In this document: in pieces, positions 21,916 through 28,148 of the stretch
Position numbering within the stretch: position 1 is the first letter of the stretch
Layout: the number at the start of each line of letters is the position of its first letter
From: Pseudomonadota bacterium
GTDB taxonomy: Bacteria; Pseudomonadota; Alphaproteobacteria; Ferrovibrionales; Ferrovibrionaceae
DNA: 28,148 nt
Assembly: GCA_023434425.1 (NCBI GenBank)
Contig: JAEYSS010000227.1
Coordinates: forward strand, 1-28,148
Direction of reading: 5' to 3'
Program-made: the position numbers and the translations under genes
Notes under the pieces: generated by a model
What the model was told of the DNA's origin: nothing
Seen by the model: the letters and a program-made list of their open reading frames with translations, nothing else
The model's database searches: none

Positions 21916-22419
21916 ATGGCCAAGGCCGAAAAAGCAAAATTCATCAAGGCACCGCAAGACCTGCGGCTGAAGGCGGTGAATTTCACCACCGGCGTCGATC
22001 TGACGCTCACCGACGAGGTGCGCAGCCGGATCGAGGCCGTGATCACTGACTCTGCCGACGTCTTCTCCAAGGAAGTGCTCGATAAGCTACGCGAAATGCG
22101 TGTGCAGGTGAAAGCGGCCGAAGGCGATCCGCTGTCGCGCATCTTCATCCTGACCACGATCGCCGAACTGGCCTTCGACATCAAAGGCATGGGCGGAACC
22201 TTCGGCTATCCGCTGTTGAGCCAACTGGCCAAGTCGCTGAAGGATTTCATCGCCGAACTGGCCCTGCCCAACGAAGCTCAGCTCGAAGTCATCAGCATCC
22301 ATGTCGACGCGATGTATGTCGTGCTGGCCCAGGGTGTCCGCGGTACAACGGAAAAACTGCAGAAAGATCTGCTGGAGAATCTGGGTATCGCCGTCAGCAA
22401 GGTTCGCGATCCGGTTTAA
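21916..22419 (+). CDS. Hpt-like helical protein lacking the phospho-accepting histidine
   Basis: A 167-residue soluble, helix-rich protein. I do not know a named family, but A-F-D-I-K-G-M-G-G-T-F-G-Y-P-L-L (86-101) lines up with the histidine phosphotransfer (Hpt) motif H-x-L-K-G-x5-G-x3-L, with F87 where the phosphorylated His should be. A second conserved-looking stretch is I-S-I-H-V-D-A-M (126-133); H129 is not in the Hpt position. It may be a pseudo-Hpt scaffold or an unrelated four-helix bundle. The start at 21916 (GAGGA ten bases upstream) is preferred over an ATG at 21841 that lies inside the hairpin leader and would add an unlike arginine/histidine-rich segment. Confidence 0.75.
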   Translation: MAKAEKAKFIKAPQDLRLKAVNFTTGVDLTLTDEVRSRIEAVITDSADVFSKEVLDKLREMRVQVKAAEGDPLSRIFILTTIAELAFDIKGMGGTFGYPLLSQLAKSLKDFIAELALPNEAQLEVISIHVDAMYVVLAQGVRGTTEKLQKDLLENLGIAVSKVRDPV

Positions 22420-22481
22420 TGCTGCGGCGTTAACCATTTTCCGCCATACTTCGCTAACATTTTGCCAGCAGTGTAACGGCC

Positions 22482-22697
22482 ATGAGCAGTTCCGACGCTG
22501 AAATTTATCGCACGGCCCGCGACCTGATCGCCGATTACGGCGCACGGGGTGCGGAATCGCATGCCAACCGACAACTCGTTGAAATGACGCTGGGCAGCAA
22601 TTTTGTCGGTATGCTGGTCTGGCGCCGCATCCTGCGCGCCGTCAAAGGCATGAACTCCGCCAGCGCAGGCAGTTCTGCTGCGTCGCGCCGGCGCTGA
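22482..22697 (+). CDS. Small conserved-type hypothetical protein, 71 residues
   Basis: Short protein beginning with a helix, I-Y-R-T-A-R-D-L-I-A-D-Y-G-A (8-21), then A-N-R-Q-L-V-E-M-T-L (28-37), F-V-G-M-L-V-W-R-R-I-L-R-A-V (41-54), and a Ser/Arg-rich tail. The I-Y-R-x-A-x-x-L-I ... W-x-R-I-L-x-A-V pattern recalls small alphaproteobacterial proteins of unknown function that I have seen, but I cannot name a family. Codon use looks like its neighbours. No good ribosome binding site is visible before the ATG. It lies 62 bases after the Hpt-like gene and may share its transcript. It is convergent with the pentapeptide gene, 18 bases away. Confidence 0.7.
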   Translation: MSSSDAEIYRTARDLIADYGARGAESHANRQLVEMTLGSNFVGMLVWRRILRAVKGMNSASAGSSAASRRR

Positions 22698-22715
22698 GCG
22701 TCCAGAAGCTTTTAG

Positions 22716-23699
22716 CTAATTCTTCTTGTCGTTCAGAACGACAGGCAGACCACGCGACCCTTCGATCAGCGCACCGCGCAGATCGGCATCCGTCAGATTC
22801 GCATGCATCAGGTTGCTGTCTCGTAGATCCGAGCAGATCAGCCTGGCGCCATGCAGATTGGCATTCGACAGATTGGCCTGCCGGAGATCGGCTCCGTTCA
22901 GATTGGCCTGCACGAGATGGGCGCGTGCCAGATACCAGCCGGCCATGATGGCGCGGCGTCCCTTGTGCCCATCCGTGTCGATCCAGGTCTGGTGATCCTG
23001 CACTACCTGCTCCAGCACTTCCGGTGCGATCACCTTGGGCAGCTTCGCGCCACTGCCCTGCAGTTGCTGCAGCATCTCGGTGGGAAAGTCAGCCAGATGG
23101 AAGTTGGCATTGTGCAGCTTGGCAGTCTTGAACTGCACATTGCTGAGCGTCGAATAGGAGAAATCCGCCCCTTCGAGATCGGCGTTGTCGAGAATACAGC
23201 CGTCGAGGATGGCTCCGACAAAGGATGCCCCGAGCAGCTTGGCCTGCGAGAGATTCGTGTTGTGCAGGTTGGTCTCGCTGAGCGACACCACGCCACCCTT
23301 GCCATGCGGCGGTACCGGCGGATCGGTCATCGGCCGCATGTCGGCATTCTCGAAGCGCGTGCCCTTCAGAATGGCCCGGGACAGGTCGGCACCACGCAAA
23401 TTGGCCCAGACGAAACGCGCATTGGTCAGATCGGCGCCGGAAAAATCGCAGCCGGTCAGCACGGCCTGGCTGAAGTCGGAGTTACGCAGATCGGCGCAGT
23501 AAAAGCGGCAGCCGCGGAAGACCGTGCGCTGCAGGTTCATGCCGACCAGTTTGATGCCGGTCAGATCTGCACCCACCAGGGTGAGCTGCTTGCCGCGCGT
23601 CAGCTTGCCAAGGCGCCCTGACAGGAATTCGCCATGCGCCTTGATCTGATCGTAAAGATCGTCGGGCCAGGGAGCGTGATGGGCGTCGCCGGTCGTCAT
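22716..23699 (-). CDS. Pentapeptide repeat protein with two repeat blocks
   Basis: 327 residues from the ATG at 23699. Pentapeptide repeats of the A(D/N)LxX type form a right-handed quadrilateral beta-helix. One long block spans about 40-205 and a shorter one about 255-315. Each is preceded by a helix of the same kind: residues 15-31 (I-K-A-H-G-E-F-L) and 225-248 (V-Q-D-H-Q-T-W-I-D-T-D-G-H-K-G), so the protein looks like a duplicated module. A Pro/Gly-rich insert (123-138, D-P-P-V-P-P-H-G-K-G-G) interrupts the first block. There is no signal peptide. The start at 23699 has a TGGA site; an ATG at 23741 overlaps the putative -10 and has none. Function unknown; DNA-mimicking Qnr-like action is only one option. 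Confidence 0.88.
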   Translation of the reverse strand: MTTGDAHHAPWPDDLYDQIKAHGEFLSGRLGKLTRGKQLTLVGADLTGIKLVGMNLQRTVFRGCRFYCADLRNSDFSQAVLTGCDFSGADLTNARFVWANLRGADLSRAILKGTRFENADMRPMTDPPVPPHGKGGVVSLSETNLHNTNLSQAKLLGASFVGAILDGCILDNADLEGADFSYSTLSNVQFKTAKLHNANFHLADFPTEMLQQLQGSGAKLPKVIAPEVLEQVVQDHQTWIDTDGHKGRRAIMAGWYLARAHLVQANLNGADLRQANLSNANLHGARLICSDLRDSNLMHANLTDADLRGALIEGSRGLPVVLNDKKN

Positions 23700-23739
23700 T
23701 TTTCCATCCACGTACCGGCGGCGAGCCGGATTACGAGCC

Positions 23740-23770
23740 ATTAGATGGAATGTAATTCAGGCAATTTCAA
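23740..23770 (-). promoter_or_regulatory. Candidate promoter of the pentapeptide gene
   Basis: On the minus strand TTGAAA (23770-23765, 5 of 6) and TCTAAT (23745-23740, 5 of 6) with a long 19-base spacer. A start near 23733 would fit the ATG at 23699 but not the one at 23741. Confidence 0.35.
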
Positions 23771-23777
23771 GAAAGTG

Positions 23778-24308
23778 TTAACGAGCGGTTGCCTGCTGGT
23801 CCCGGTACGCGGCACCCAGCCGGGCGTAATGCGCGGCCGTTTCGCTAATATTCCGCAATTCGTCCGCATCGAGACGGCGCATCAGTTTTGCCGGCCGGCC
23901 AGCCCAGAGCTCGCCCGAGGCGATCCGCTTGCCGGGTGTGAGCAGCGCCCCGGCGGCCAGCATGCCCTCGCTCTCGATCACGCAGCCATCCATCACGGTG
24001 GCCTGCATGCCGACAAAGCAGCGGTCCTCCAGCCGGCAGCCGTGCACCAGCGCCAGATGACCAATCGTCACACCTGAGCCGATCTCCGTGGCGAATTTCG
24101 CCCGGGTCACATGCACGATGCTGCCGTCCTGGATGTTGGTGTCGCTGCCGATCCGGATGCTGTTGACGTCGCCGCGGATCACCACACCGAACCAGATCGA
24201 GCTGCGTGCGCCGATCTGGGTATCGCCGATCACCGTCGCGTTCGGGGCGACAAAGGCATCCGGCGCGATGGCCGGATGCTTGTCGCCGAACGGCAGAATG
24301 AAGCTCAC
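23778..24308 (-). CDS. Gamma carbonic anhydrase family protein
   Basis: Left-handed beta-helix (hexapeptide repeat) protein of 176 residues. The three zinc-ligand histidines of the family are present: H66 in S-I-V-H-V, H84 in T-I-G-H, and H89 in L-V-H-G-C. R45 and D47 in V-I-R-G-D-V-N match the trimer-interface residues of the family. Members include carbonic anhydrases and inactive or acyl-CoA-binding relatives such as PaaY and CaiE, so activity is unproven. The start is a GTG at 24308 whose bases overlap the argC stop by four (GTGA), so it is translationally coupled to argC. Confidence 0.9.
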   Translation of the reverse strand: MSFILPFGDKHPAIAPDAFVAPNATVIGDTQIGARSSIWFGVVIRGDVNSIRIGSDTNIQDGSIVHVTRAKFATEIGSGVTIGHLALVHGCRLEDRCFVGMQATVMDGCVIESEGMLAAGALLTPGKRIASGELWAGRPAKLMRRLDADELRNISETAAHYARLGAAYRDQQATAR

Positions 24309-25351
24309 GGGAACAAGGCGATCTGATCGAGGCCCATGGTTTCCGGCAGGCCGTACATCACATTGAAGTTCTGCACCGCCTGGCCGCTGGCGCCCTTCAT
24401 CAGGTTATCGATCACCGAGAACAGCATGGCCCGGCCCTTCACCCGATCGGCGAACACGCCAATATGGCAGGTATTGGTGCCGCGCACGTGGCGCGTCTGT
24501 GGCGCAACGCCCTGCGGCGTCACCTGCACGAAGGGCTCATCGGCATAGCGTTTGACCAGCGTGGCCCGCAGGTCGTCGGCGCTGACACCCGGCTTCAGCT
24601 TCACATAGATGCTCGAGAGCATGCCGCGGTTCATCGGCATGAGATGCGGCGTGAAGTTGACGACAATCGGCTTGCCGGCGGCGTCCGAAAGTATCTGCTC
24701 GATCTCCGGGCCATGCCGGTGCGAGCCGATGCCATAGGCATGCGTGCCCTCGGCCGCCTCGCAATAGAGCGAACCTTCCTTGAGCGCGCGACCGGCACCA
24801 GACACGCCCGACTTCGCATCGATCACGATGTCGTCTGGATCGATCTGTCCGGCTTCCAGCAGCGGCATCAACGGCAACTGGGCCGAGGTCGGATAGCAGC
24901 CCGGATTGGCCACCAGCCGCGCCTTGGCCACCTGGTCGCGATAGACCTCGGTCAGGCCATAGACGGCTTCGTCCTGCAGCTTCGGCGCCCGGTGCTCGTG
25001 GCCGTACCACTTGGCGTATTCATCCAGGTTGCGCAGCCGGAAATCGGCCGACAGGTCGACGATCTTCAGGTGCTCCGGCAGGCCGGCGATTACTTCCTGG
25101 GTGGTGCCATGCGGCAGGGCGCAGAAGACGGCATCCACGCCGCTCCAGTCGACCTCCTTGATGGTCACCAGCTTGGGCAGGTTGAGACCGATGAACTGCG
25201 GGAAGACCGTGTCGATCCCCTCGCCCGCTTTCCGGTCGGCCGTCAGGGCGACCACGCGGACGCGCGGATGACGCAGCAGCACGCGGAGCAGCTCCGCGCC
25301 CGTATAACCGCTGGCACCCAAAATCGCGACCCGAATGGCATCCGTGGCCAT
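24305..25351 (-). CDS. argC: N-acetyl-gamma-glutamyl-phosphate reductase
   Basis: NADPH-dependent third step of arginine synthesis, making N-acetylglutamate semialdehyde. In 348 residues it has the Rossmann motif G-A-S-G-Y-T-G-A-E-L-L (12-22), the catalytic C152 in N-P-G-C-Y-P-T, the H-x-H-x-P-E-I segment (H-R-H-G-P-E-I) near 216-222, and the P-H-L-M-P-M-N-R-G stretch. This is the long (type 1) form. A perfect AGGAGG site lies five bases before the ATG. It is followed by the overlapping gamma carbonic anhydrase gene and preceded by a plausible promoter at 25394-25421. Confidence 0.97.
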   Translation of the reverse strand: MATDAIRVAILGASGYTGAELLRVLLRHPRVRVVALTADRKAGEGIDTVFPQFIGLNLPKLVTIKEVDWSGVDAVFCALPHGTTQEVIAGLPEHLKIVDLSADFRLRNLDEYAKWYGHEHRAPKLQDEAVYGLTEVYRDQVAKARLVANPGCYPTSAQLPLMPLLEAGQIDPDDIVIDAKSGVSGAGRALKEGSLYCEAAEGTHAYGIGSHRHGPEIEQILSDAAGKPIVVNFTPHLMPMNRGMLSSIYVKLKPGVSADDLRATLVKRYADEPFVQVTPQGVAPQTRHVRGTNTCHIGVFADRVKGRAMLFSVIDNLMKGASGQAVQNFNVMYGLPETMGLDQIALFP

Positions 25352-25393
25352 AACAACCTCCTGAAGAAAGATCGGCCTTAAAAGACGAGGATG

Positions 25394-25421
25394 GGTATAA
25401 CGCGCCAGCCGCTGGGTTCAA
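25394..25421 (-). promoter_or_regulatory. Candidate promoter of argC
   Basis: On the minus strand TTGAAC (25421-25416) and TATACC (25399-25394) with a 16-base spacer, each 4 of 6 to consensus. A start near 25387 would give a leader of about 35 bases. Moderate match only; no Arg-box is apparent. Confidence 0.4.
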
Positions 25422-25438
25422 TAGGTAAATTGCCCCCC

Positions 25439-27475
25439 TCAGACGCGGAATTGACCCACTAGATCGGCCAGTTCCTGCGCCTGCCGGGCCATGGCTGTGG
25501 CCGAGGCCGTGGTCTGCTCGACCAGCGCGCCGTTACGCTGGGTCATCTCGTCCATGTTGGCGACCGCCGTATTGACCTCCTCCAGCCCGACAGCCTGTTC
25601 GCGGCTGGCCGAGGAAATCTCGCCGACGATATCCGCCACTTTTTTCACGGCCGTGACAATCTCGGTCAGGCTGGCGCCGGTCAGGTTGACCAGACGCGCG
25701 CCCTCGCGAACCTCGCCTGTACTGGCCTGAATCAGGGCTTTGATCTCGCGGCTGGCATCGGCCGAACGCTGCGCCAGCGCCCGCACTTCCTGCGCCACCA
25801 CGGCAAAGCCCTTGCCGGCCTCTCCTGCTCTCGCGGCTTCCACGCTGGCATTCAGCGCCAGCAGATTCGTCTGGAAGGCGATCTCGTCGATGAGCCCGAC
25901 GATGTCGGCGATCTTCTGCGCACTCCGCTCGATCTGCGTCACCGCTGTGACGGCGTCTGCCACCACCGTGCCGCCGCGATCCGCCATGTCGCGCGCCGTC
26001 ACGGCCAGCTGGCTGGCGGCCTGGGCATTCTCGGCATTCTGCTTCACCGTTTCGGTGATCTCGTGCATCGAGGCGGCAGTCTCCTCGATGCTGGCGGCCT
26101 GCGATTCGGTGCGGCTCGACAGATCCTGGCTGCCGTTGGAAATCTCGGCGGCGGCGTCGTGCACCAGCCCCGCCGACTGCGTCAGCCTGCCTGCCATCTC
26201 GCCGAGCTGGTCGACCAGCCGGTTGGTATCGTCGCGCAAGGTGCCGAACAGGCCCTGATACTCGGCCTCCACCCGACGCGAAAGATCGCCATCGGCCAGC
26301 GGCGTCAGCACCGTGCCGACATCCCTGATCGCCGACTCCGTCGTGGCGAGCAGGCGGTTGACGCCTTCGGCCAGGCTGCGGTTCACACCTTCCAGCATGG
26401 CGGTATCGATGCGGCGGCTGAGATCGCCCACACTGGCCGCGTCGACGATGGCGCCGACCGACTCCTCCAGCCGGCTGTCCTGGACGCGACGCTCCTGTTC
26501 GAAGGACTCGCGCTGGGCCGCTTCGCGCCGGGCCGCCTGTCTGTCGGACTCTTCGCGTTCGGCCCGCATCCGCGCCTCGGCGGCATCCTGCTGCGCCTCG
26601 CGCCGGCGGATCGCGGCCAGATAGCGCGCCACCAGAACCAGCGCGACGGCGGCGACACCGCCGGCGATGACGATGAAAATCGCCAGCGAGCTCAGCCGCG
26701 TCTGCAGCAGATCGGCATGCAGGCCGGCCAGGTCGCGGCCCACCACCAGGTCGGCGACGCGCGCGCCGTCGGGTCCGGGCAGATCGATGCGGGTCTCGAC
26801 GATATCGGTCTGGCCGTTGGCGGCAATGCCCGAGAGCTGCAGCGCCGGCACGCTGCCGCCGGCCGGATAGACGGCGACATTGAGGCCGAGCTGCTGTTCC
26901 ATGCCCTTCAGTTCGGGCAGCGGATTGATGTGCAGCGCGATATAGCCGCTGAGCCGCAGGCCGCCGACCGGCGCGATCACGGTCTGCACCGGCCCCTGCG
27001 TATCGGTCCAGCCCAGCTGCACCAGCTGCATGCGGGCGGCGCCCTCGCGCTTGGCCAGCGGCTGCAGCAGGGAATCCGGAACAGTGAGCGCAGTGCCGCG
27101 CCATTCGCCACCGATGATCTTCATCTCGGGATCGAGGATGGTGGCGCCGCGCAGGTCGATGGCGCCGCTGGAAATCGCACCGCGACCGAATTCCTCGCGC
27201 AGGGCCGCGGCAGCCGCGGCTGCATCCTTCGCTGCCACCGCGCCGCGCAGCGCCGTGCTCTGCGCAATCGCCTGCGCCACCGGCGCGATGGTCCTGTAAT
27301 GCTCACTCCAGATCCGGCTGACGACGAGGGCGCGTGCCATGCGGGCGTCGCCCTGCAGCGTGCCCTCGTCCATCAGCTGCTCGTAGCGCTGCGACATGTA
27401 GAAGCCGACGCCGCCGCTGGCAGCCAGCACCATCGCCAGCATGAGGCCAACGACGACAGTGAGCGACAGCTTCAT
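25439..27475 (-). CDS. Methyl-accepting chemotaxis protein with periplasmic sensor
   Basis: Transmembrane chemoreceptor, 678 residues. TM1 is at about 4-26 and TM2 at about 262-287. The 235-residue periplasmic part between them looks like a Cache-type sensor (L-R-L-S-G-Y-I-A-L-H-I-N near 173-184, G-x-x-V-A-V-Y-P near 197-204). After TM2 comes a highly charged 40-residue helix (290-335, rich in R, E, A, Q), then two HAMP-like units with V-G-D-L-S-R-R-I-D (349-357) and D-G-D-L-S-R-R-V-E (395-403). The signalling domain has the tip E-I-A-F-Q-T-N-L-L-A-L-N (531-542), almost identical to the other receptor here. It ends in Q-F-R-V with no CheR-binding pentapeptide. No ribosome binding site is obvious before the ATG. 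It starts 35 bases after the rhodanese gene. Confidence 0.94.
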   Translation of the reverse strand: MKLSLTVVVGLMLAMVLAASGGVGFYMSQRYEQLMDEGTLQGDARMARALVVSRIWSEHYRTIAPVAQAIAQSTALRGAVAAKDAAAAAAALREEFGRGAISSGAIDLRGATILDPEMKIIGGEWRGTALTVPDSLLQPLAKREGAARMQLVQLGWTDTQGPVQTVIAPVGGLRLSGYIALHINPLPELKGMEQQLGLNVAVYPAGGSVPALQLSGIAANGQTDIVETRIDLPGPDGARVADLVVGRDLAGLHADLLQTRLSSLAIFIVIAGGVAAVALVLVARYLAAIRRREAQQDAAEARMRAEREESDRQAARREAAQRESFEQERRVQDSRLEESVGAIVDAASVGDLSRRIDTAMLEGVNRSLAEGVNRLLATTESAIRDVGTVLTPLADGDLSRRVEAEYQGLFGTLRDDTNRLVDQLGEMAGRLTQSAGLVHDAAAEISNGSQDLSSRTESQAASIEETAASMHEITETVKQNAENAQAASQLAVTARDMADRGGTVVADAVTAVTQIERSAQKIADIVGLIDEIAFQTNLLALNASVEAARAGEAGKGFAVVAQEVRALAQRSADASREIKALIQASTGEVREGARLVNLTGASLTEIVTAVKKVADIVGEISSASREQAVGLEEVNTAVANMDEMTQRNGALVEQTTASATAMARQAQELADLVGQFRV

Positions 27476-27510
27476 GACGCTGCGGCCGGATCAGTCGCCA
27501 CCATCCGCGC

Positions 27511-27936
27511 TTACTTGACCAGCGGCAGGCCCTTCTTGTTCCATTCGTCGAGGCCGAGCGCGTAGTAATAGACTTCCTTGTAGCCCTGCTGCACGGCGAC
27601 GGCGGCGGCCTTGGCGGCACGGCCGCATTTCACGCCGTTGCAGTAGAACAGCACCGGCGTGTCCTTGGTCTTCACCGCCTTGGCCAGACTGTCGGGCGTG
27701 ACATCTGTATCGATCAGGCGGACGGCGCCTTCGATATGGCCGGCGGCGAAGTCTTCCGGCTTGCGATTGTCGAGGATGACCAGGTTGCTTTTCCTGGTGA
27801 CCAGATCGACCACCTGCTCGGCAGTCACCGTCGTGGTGCCGGTGATCGACATCGGCGCATCCTGCGCCAGCGCGGGCTGAGCAACAGTCGCCAGAACCAG
27901 GCCGCAAAACGCGATGGCTGCTTTGAATAGCGTCAT
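27511..27936 (-). CDS. Exported rhodanese-like sulfurtransferase
   Basis: A single rhodanese domain of 141 residues with an N-terminal signal peptide (hydrophobic 6-20, cleavage after A-L-A-Q near 25), so periplasmic. D56 and R58 in I-L-D-N-R-K-P-E-D-F, G-H-I-E-G-A near 66-71, and the active loop F-Y-C99-N-G-V-K-C104-G-R are typical. C99 is the persulfide-forming cysteine, and the second cysteine C104 in the loop is common in this subgroup. The end (L-D-E-W-N-K-K-G-L-P) is a normal rhodanese C-terminus. The start at 27936 has a GAGGGG site six bases upstream; longer in-frame starts put an unlike 32-residue segment ahead of the signal. It precedes the chemoreceptor gene on the same strand and may share its transcript. 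Confidence 0.93.
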   Translation of the reverse strand: MTLFKAAIAFCGLVLATVAQPALAQDAPMSITGTTTVTAEQVVDLVTRKSNLVILDNRKPEDFAAGHIEGAVRLIDTDVTPDSLAKAVKTKDTPVLFYCNGVKCGRAAKAAAVAVQQGYKEVYYYALGLDEWNKKGLPLVK

Positions 27937-28148
27937 GATTTCCCCTCTGGTTGTACCGCTGGCCGCAGATCGTCTTGGCTTGCTGCAGCAGCGACGAAGA
28001 ATGCAATCGATGGAGTACGCCCCGTTCGGCACAGTTACGCCGAGAGAGCGACCGCGCCTGCGATCAATGCATCACAACAATCGGGAGGTATCTATAACCC
28101 CGCGGGACTACGGGGCGGCACCGCTCAGCGGCACTTCACCAGGCGACG
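27937..28148. other. Non-coding right edge upstream of the rhodanese gene
   Basis: No gene supported in these 212 bases. On the minus strand a reading frame enters from the edge and stops with TGA at 28127-28125 after seven codons. It is followed by a 5-bp G/C stem (28098-28102 with 28111-28115) and then TTATAG, which could be the end and weak terminator of a gene lying to the right. That is too little to call a gene. The rhodanese promoter should be here, but I see no good match. Confidence 0.3.

Noticed and set aside
26063..27565. 500-residue plus-strand open frame opposite the second chemoreceptor
   Set aside because: Antisense to a receptor with full domain structure; Arg/His/Gln-rich with no recognisable motif.
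28098..28148. End of a gene entering from the right edge on the minus strand
   Set aside because: Only seven codons before a stop at 28125; the hairpin after it is weak. Recorded as a possibility, not as a gene.
1..28148. Search by eye for tRNA, rRNA, CRISPR, insertion sequences and attachment sites
   Set aside because: No conserved rRNA segments, no tRNA-like cloverleaf, no spaced direct repeats, and no transposase or integrase motifs were found.

Overview
The window is a GC-rich chromosomal segment of an alphaproteobacterium, most likely from the Rhodospirillales or a neighbouring lineage. I infer this from the folK, rpoZ and rel run, the divergent lytic transglycosylase / dapA-smpB pair, the argC-gamma carbonic anhydrase overlap, and the style of the two chemoreceptors. 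The genus cannot be fixed from the sequence alone. No rRNA, tRNA, CRISPR array, insertion sequence, integrase or origin was seen. The first ~40 bases are G/C homopolymer that breaks the rel reading, so the left edge looks like a bad contig end.

Left part (1-4009): folK, rpoZ and rel (bifunctional (p)ppGpp enzyme, cut by the window edge) lie on the minus strand. Divergent from folK are a LabA-like NYN nuclease and a family-5 uracil-DNA glycosylase with four Fe-S cysteines. Next (4017-9914) is a block that looks accessory: a Tat-exported peptide-type ABC binding protein divergent from an MlrC/M81 metallopeptidase, an unrecognised protein with a 2OG-Fe(II) dioxygenase-like H-x-D...H...R layout behind a near-consensus promoter, a ZntB/CorA transporter, and a small sulfite-oxidase-fold molybdoenzyme. 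The last two follow dapA-smpB on the minus strand. This block separates gene sets that I recall lying closer together in related genomes.

Centre (9943-17573): smpB and dapA on the minus strand; divergent Slt-type lytic transglycosylase, type II haloacid dehalogenase and alpha/beta hydrolase in one tight plus-strand operon; then a threonine/serine dehydratase and a PcaF-like thiolase that ends in a strong intrinsic terminator.

Right part (17576-28148): a chemoreceptor whose sensing domain appears to sit at its cytoplasmic C-terminus, divergent from a PhoX-type phosphatase. Then come a 167-residue Hpt-like protein without the phospho-accepting histidine, preceded by a promoter and a four-segment hairpin leader; a 71-residue small protein; a bipartite pentapeptide-repeat protein; argC-gamma carbonic anhydrase; and a second chemoreceptor with a periplasmic sensor, following a periplasmic rhodanese.

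The observations I find most worth a second look are the mutually exclusive hairpins before the pseudo-Hpt gene, the pseudo-Hpt itself, the recurring placement of stop codons inside hairpin loops, the C-terminal sensor of the first chemoreceptor, and the dioxygenase-like orphan.
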